Notes under the pieces: model-generated
The model's database searches: none
Told to the model about the DNA's origin: nothing
What the model saw: only the letters and a program-made list of their open reading frames with translations
In this document: positions 5,336-7,674 of the stretch, piece by piece
Layout: each line of letters begins with the position of its first letter
Position numbering within the stretch: position 1 is the stretch's first letter
NCBI GenBank assembly: GCA_902805485.1
Contig: CADCTM010000784.1
Span: forward strand, 1-7,674
Reading direction: 5' to 3'
DNA from: an uncultured Coleofasciculus sp.
Lineage (GTDB): Bacteria > Cyanobacteriota > Cyanobacteriia > Cyanobacteriales > Coleofasciculaceae
DNA: 7,674 nucleotides
Position numbers and translations under genes: made by a program

Positions 5336-7546
5336 ATGGACACGCTCGCCTACATTCATTTAGCCCAAACTTATGAGGCATCTGCATCGGAACCGGAAAC
5401 TCTCCCTGATTACGGCTTATTGTTCCACGCCCTAAATTGGACAAAATGCCGCAGTTCCGCCTCGATTCCCTTAATTGTGTGTGTCATCACTTTATTTACT
5501 CTCAGTTTAGCTAGCCCTTCTCAGGCTCTGGAAAAAGGAAATGAGAGTTCTCAAGTTACCGAACTTCAGAAAAAACTGCAAGCCGCAGGCTATTTTAATG
5601 GACCAGTTACAGGCTATTACGGCACTTTAACTCAACAAGCGGTAAGTGAATTCCAGAAAGCCAAAGGATTCACCGCTAATGGAATTGCCGACGAAGTAAC
5701 GCTCAAGGCTTTAGATCCGGAAACGCCCACACCTTCCCAACAACAGCTCTCACCTTCTGAGTTAAATAATAACTCTCAAGTAGAAGCAACTTCCCCTAGG
5801 TCAAATAATAACTCCCAAGTAGAAGCAAGTCCAACTCCAGCTCTGGAAAAAGGCATTAGTGGTTCTCAAGTTACCGCCCTTCAGAAACAATTGCAAGCGG
5901 CTGGATATTTCGATGGGCCAGTCACAGGCTACTACGGTTCTTTAACTCAACAGGCGGTGATTGCTTTCCAGACAGCTAATGGTATAGTCCCGAATGGAGT
6001 AGCTGACACCAGTACCCTCCAAGCCTTAAATACAGGAACACCCACACCCTCACAACCCGCCACACCGCCCCCTATCGTCGCTGATAAACCAAAAACCTCA
6101 ACCAACTCTACTAAGGCGTTGGAAAAAGGAATTAGTGGTTCTCAAGTTACCGCGCTCCAGAAAAAACTGCAAACCGCCGGCTATTTCGATGGGCCTGTTA
6201 CAGGTTATTACGGAAGCTTGACTCAACAGGCGGTAATTGCCTTCCAGAAAGCGCATGGGATAATTCCTGATGGCATCGCTGACACCAGCACACTCAAAGC
6301 ACTTGAGTCTACGGAAAAACCAACTCCCTCCAAACCAGCTACCCCGAAGAAAGAAATTACTGATAACTCTCAAGTAGAAAATCAGGATGATTTAGACACG
6401 CCTCAAGAACAATCGCCTAAGATTCAAAAGTCTCCAGAAAAAGTGTCTCCTTCAGTTCAAAAGACACCCAAGAAAGTCTCTCCTACTGTTGAAAATACTC
6501 CCGAAGAAATTGCTCCTTCTCCTCAAGAAAAATCCCCGGAAGTTTCTCCTGTTTCCGCAGATATGAAGCTCAAAAAAACGATTTCCGGCAAGATATCTCC
6601 CAAATCTATCGTACATTCGGGCAATGGTTTATTTTTTGCCCAAAACATGATGTATAGCCATACAATAACGGTTTATGACCGGAATCATAATTTAGTAAAA
6701 ACGATTACCGATGCGGTAAATTTACCAAAATACGGTTATTCAAAGTTTAAAGGAAATTATAAAGGCGCTCCCGTTGAGGCGGCTTTTTCTCATAATGGTG
6801 AGTATGCCTGGGTCTCGAATTACCAAATGTATGGTTCGGGCTTTGATAATCCTGGTAGTGACGACTGTAGTCCAGCGCAACAGACGGATAAAAGCTTTTT
6901 GTATCGAATTAATACCGAGAATATGGGTATTGAAAAGGTAATTCAAGTAGGCTCAGTTCCTAAGTTTGTTGCTACGACACCGGATAATAATCTGGTATTG
7001 GTTAGTAACTGGTGTAGCTGGGATTTGAGTGTGATAGATACGGAGAATAATAAAGAAGTTAAACGAATTCAACTGGGTCGATATCCGCGTGGAATTGTCG
7101 TAGATTCGGATTCAGAAAAAGCTTATATTGCTGTGATGGGTTCTTACGATATTGCAACTGTAGACCTCAAGAAGTTTTCAGTTGGGTGGCTCAGAAATGT
7201 TGGAAATTCACCTCGGCATTTGAATATAGACTCGACTGATAAGTATCTTTATTCTACTTTGAATGGTGAAGGAAAAATAGCGAAGATTGATTTAGCTACA
7301 GATAAGGTTGTGAAGAAAATCTCCACAGGTAGTCAACCTCGGAGCATGGTGATTTCAGACGATGGTCAACTGCTTTATGTTGTTAATTATGGCTCAAATA
7401 CGGTTAGTAAAGTGCGTACAAGTGATATGAAGATACTAAAAACGGTTAATGTAAATTCGAGTCCAATTGGGATTACTTACGATCCACAAACTAGGGAAGT
7501 TTGGGTGGCTTGTTATTCCGGCAGTATTATGGTTTTTCAGGATTAA
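5336..7546 (+). CDS. Peptidoglycan-binding x3 / beta-propeller surface protein (736 aa)
   Basis: Residues 1-42 form a polar N-terminal tail (MDTLAYIHLAQTYEAS...), a start I recall from other cyanobacterial peptidoglycan-binding proteins. A hydrophobic segment (44-60) follows, with a possible signal peptidase site near SQA-L65, so the protein is exported or membrane-anchored. Three PG_binding_1-type repeats lie at 64-126, 169-231 and 261-323; each opens ALEKG and contains AGYF(N/D)GPVTGYYG and LTQQAV. A Pro/Ser/Lys/Glu linker (324-409) leads to a YVTN/YncE-like beta-propeller (410-736), with repeated blade signatures such as GRYPRGIVVD, GNSPRHLNID and GSQPRSMVISDDG. Two cysteines (C511, C560) might form a disulfide. 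The likely role is a wall-attached scaffold or recognition protein; no catalytic motif is seen and the ligand is unknown. The start is the first ATG after the promoter. Confidence 0.9.
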   Translation: MDTLAYIHLAQTYEASASEPETLPDYGLLFHALNWTKCRSSASIPLIVCVITLFTLSLASPSQALEKGNESSQVTELQKKLQAAGYFNGPVTGYYGTLTQQAVSEFQKAKGFTANGIADEVTLKALDPETPTPSQQQLSPSELNNNSQVEATSPRSNNNSQVEASPTPALEKGISGSQVTALQKQLQAAGYFDGPVTGYYGSLTQQAVIAFQTANGIVPNGVADTSTLQALNTGTPTPSQPATPPPIVADKPKTSTNSTKALEKGISGSQVTALQKKLQTAGYFDGPVTGYYGSLTQQAVIAFQKAHGIIPDGIADTSTLKALESTEKPTPSKPATPKKEITDNSQVENQDDLDTPQEQSPKIQKSPEKVSPSVQKTPKKVSPTVENTPEEIAPSPQEKSPEVSPVSADMKLKKTISGKISPKSIVHSGNGLFFAQNMMYSHTITVYDRNHNLVKTITDAVNLPKYGYSKFKGNYKGAPVEAAFSHNGEYAWVSNYQMYGSGFDNPGSDDCSPAQQTDKSFLYRINTENMGIEKVIQVGSVPKFVATTPDNNLVLVSNWCSWDLSVIDTENNKEVKRIQLGRYPRGIVVDSDSEKAYIAVMGSYDIATVDLKKFSVGWLRNVGNSPRHLNIDSTDKYLYSTLNGEGKIAKIDLATDKVVKKISTGSQPRSMVISDDGQLLYVVNYGSNTVSKVRTSDMKILKTVNVNSSPIGITYDPQTREVWVACYSGSIMVFQD
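5525..6304 (+). repeat. Three tandem peptidoglycan-binding coding repeats
   Basis: The 189-base units are 5525-5713, 5840-6028 and 6116-6304. By eye, units 2 and 3 are identical at 55 of 63 residues, and units 1 and 3 at 47 of 63. Units 2 and 3 also share long stretches of near-identical DNA, which indicates a recent duplication or gene conversion. Confidence 0.85.
5764..5828 (+). repeat. 26-base direct repeat coding NNSQVEA
   Basis: 5764-5789 and 5803-5828 differ at one base and both encode NNNSQVEA in the spacer between peptidoglycan-binding units 1 and 2. A third partial copy, ATAACTCTCAAGTAGAA (6363-6379), lies after unit 3. Confidence 0.75.
6413..6544 (+). repeat. 33-base (11-residue) tandem repeat in the linker
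   Basis: The linker reads SPKIQKSPEKV, SPSVQKTPKKV, SPTVENTPEEI and a degenerate APSPQEKSPEV (residues 360-403). The period is 11 residues, with Pro at positions 2 and 8 of the first three units. It probably forms an extended, flexible spacer between the wall-binding part and the propeller. Confidence 0.75.
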
Positions 7547-7572
7547 GAAAGGGTGGAGGGTTAAGAAAGACG

Positions 7573-7605
7573 AAAGCGCTGCATCCCGAGGGGCGATCGC
7601 TTTTT
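7573..7605 (+). terminator. Intrinsic terminator of the propeller gene
   Basis: AAAGCG (7573-7578) pairs with CGCTTT (7598-7603). Within it ATC (7583-7585) can pair with GAT (7595-7597), and CC with GG. The stem runs into TTTTT (7601-7605), 27 bases past the stop. The 3' arm contains a HIP1 site (7593-7600). Confidence 0.6.
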
Positions 7606-7615
7606 GCAGGCTAGA

Positions 7616-7635
7616 GGAGTGGACTATACCACTCC
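7616..7635. repeat. Perfect 7-bp hairpin after the terminator
   Basis: GGAGTGG (7616-7622) and CCACTCC (7629-7635) flank a 6-base ACTATA loop. There is no T-run. It may back up the terminator or belong to the next gene beyond the window. Confidence 0.45.
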
Positions 7636-7674
7636 CGTGTTTGTGGGGTAGAAAATGCGACTTTAGCAGTGGTA

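Larger units (their letters stand above)
1527..7600. repeat. Eight dispersed HIP1 sites (GCGATCGC)
   Basis: Sites are at 1527-1534, 1705-1712, 1986-1993, 2248-2255, 3094-3101, 4379-4386, 4935-4942 and 7593-7600. A rough estimate from base composition expects about 0.1 in a window this size. This palindrome is the hallmark over-represented octamer of many cyanobacterial genomes. Five sites are inside genes and three are intergenic (petM leader, upstream of ycf39, final terminator). Confidence 0.9.

Noticed and set aside
5168..5444. Two minus-strand ORFs overlapping the start of the propeller gene
   Set aside because: They overlap each other and the conserved MDTLAYIHLA coding start, have no ribosome binding site I can see, and have mixed composition.
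5525..6304. CRISPR-like array
   Set aside because: The repeats are 189-base in-frame domain units with coding spacers, not short palindromic repeats with unique spacers.

Overview
This window is chromosomal DNA from a cyanobacterium, probably a filamentous or otherwise large-genome lineage. The evidence is a PetM-like cytochrome b6f subunit, a near-canonical Ycf39 photosystem II assembly factor, a cyanobacterial-type NAD kinase, and eight copies of the HIP1 palindrome GCGATCGC in 7.7 kb. I see no mobile element, phage gene, CRISPR array, rRNA or tRNA.

Layout from left to right. A short unrecognised ORF (74-292, +) faces a second small unrecognised gene (344-589, -) that has a good sigma70-type promoter. 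Next is pdxA (785-1915, -), the vitamin B6 pathway 4-hydroxythreonine-4-phosphate dehydrogenase. It diverges from petM (2009-2158, +). petM is followed by a nested stem-loop and then ycf39 (2340-3323, +) and an NAD kinase gene (about 3585-4502, +). nadK converges on a gene for a small exported Spy/CpxP-like helical protein (4568-4990, -), with a strong hairpin between them. A gene-free stretch of about 345 bases then leads to a large gene (5336-7546, +). Its product is an exported or membrane-anchored protein with three peptidoglycan-binding repeats, a Pro/Lys/Glu-rich linker and a YVTN/YncE-like beta-propeller. A hairpin with a T-run closes that gene.

Functionally, petM, ycf39 and nadK form a photosynthesis block: b6f complex, PSII assembly, and NADP supply. 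pdxA is housekeeping. The right-hand third is envelope biology: a periplasmic Spy-like protein and a cell-wall-bound propeller protein. No wholly new system is obvious. The most interesting items are the propeller fusion (domain order, base-composition shift, repeat-driven linker), the internal duplication in the Spy-like protein, the possible +1 frameshift at the left-edge ORF, and several strong hairpins at gene ends.
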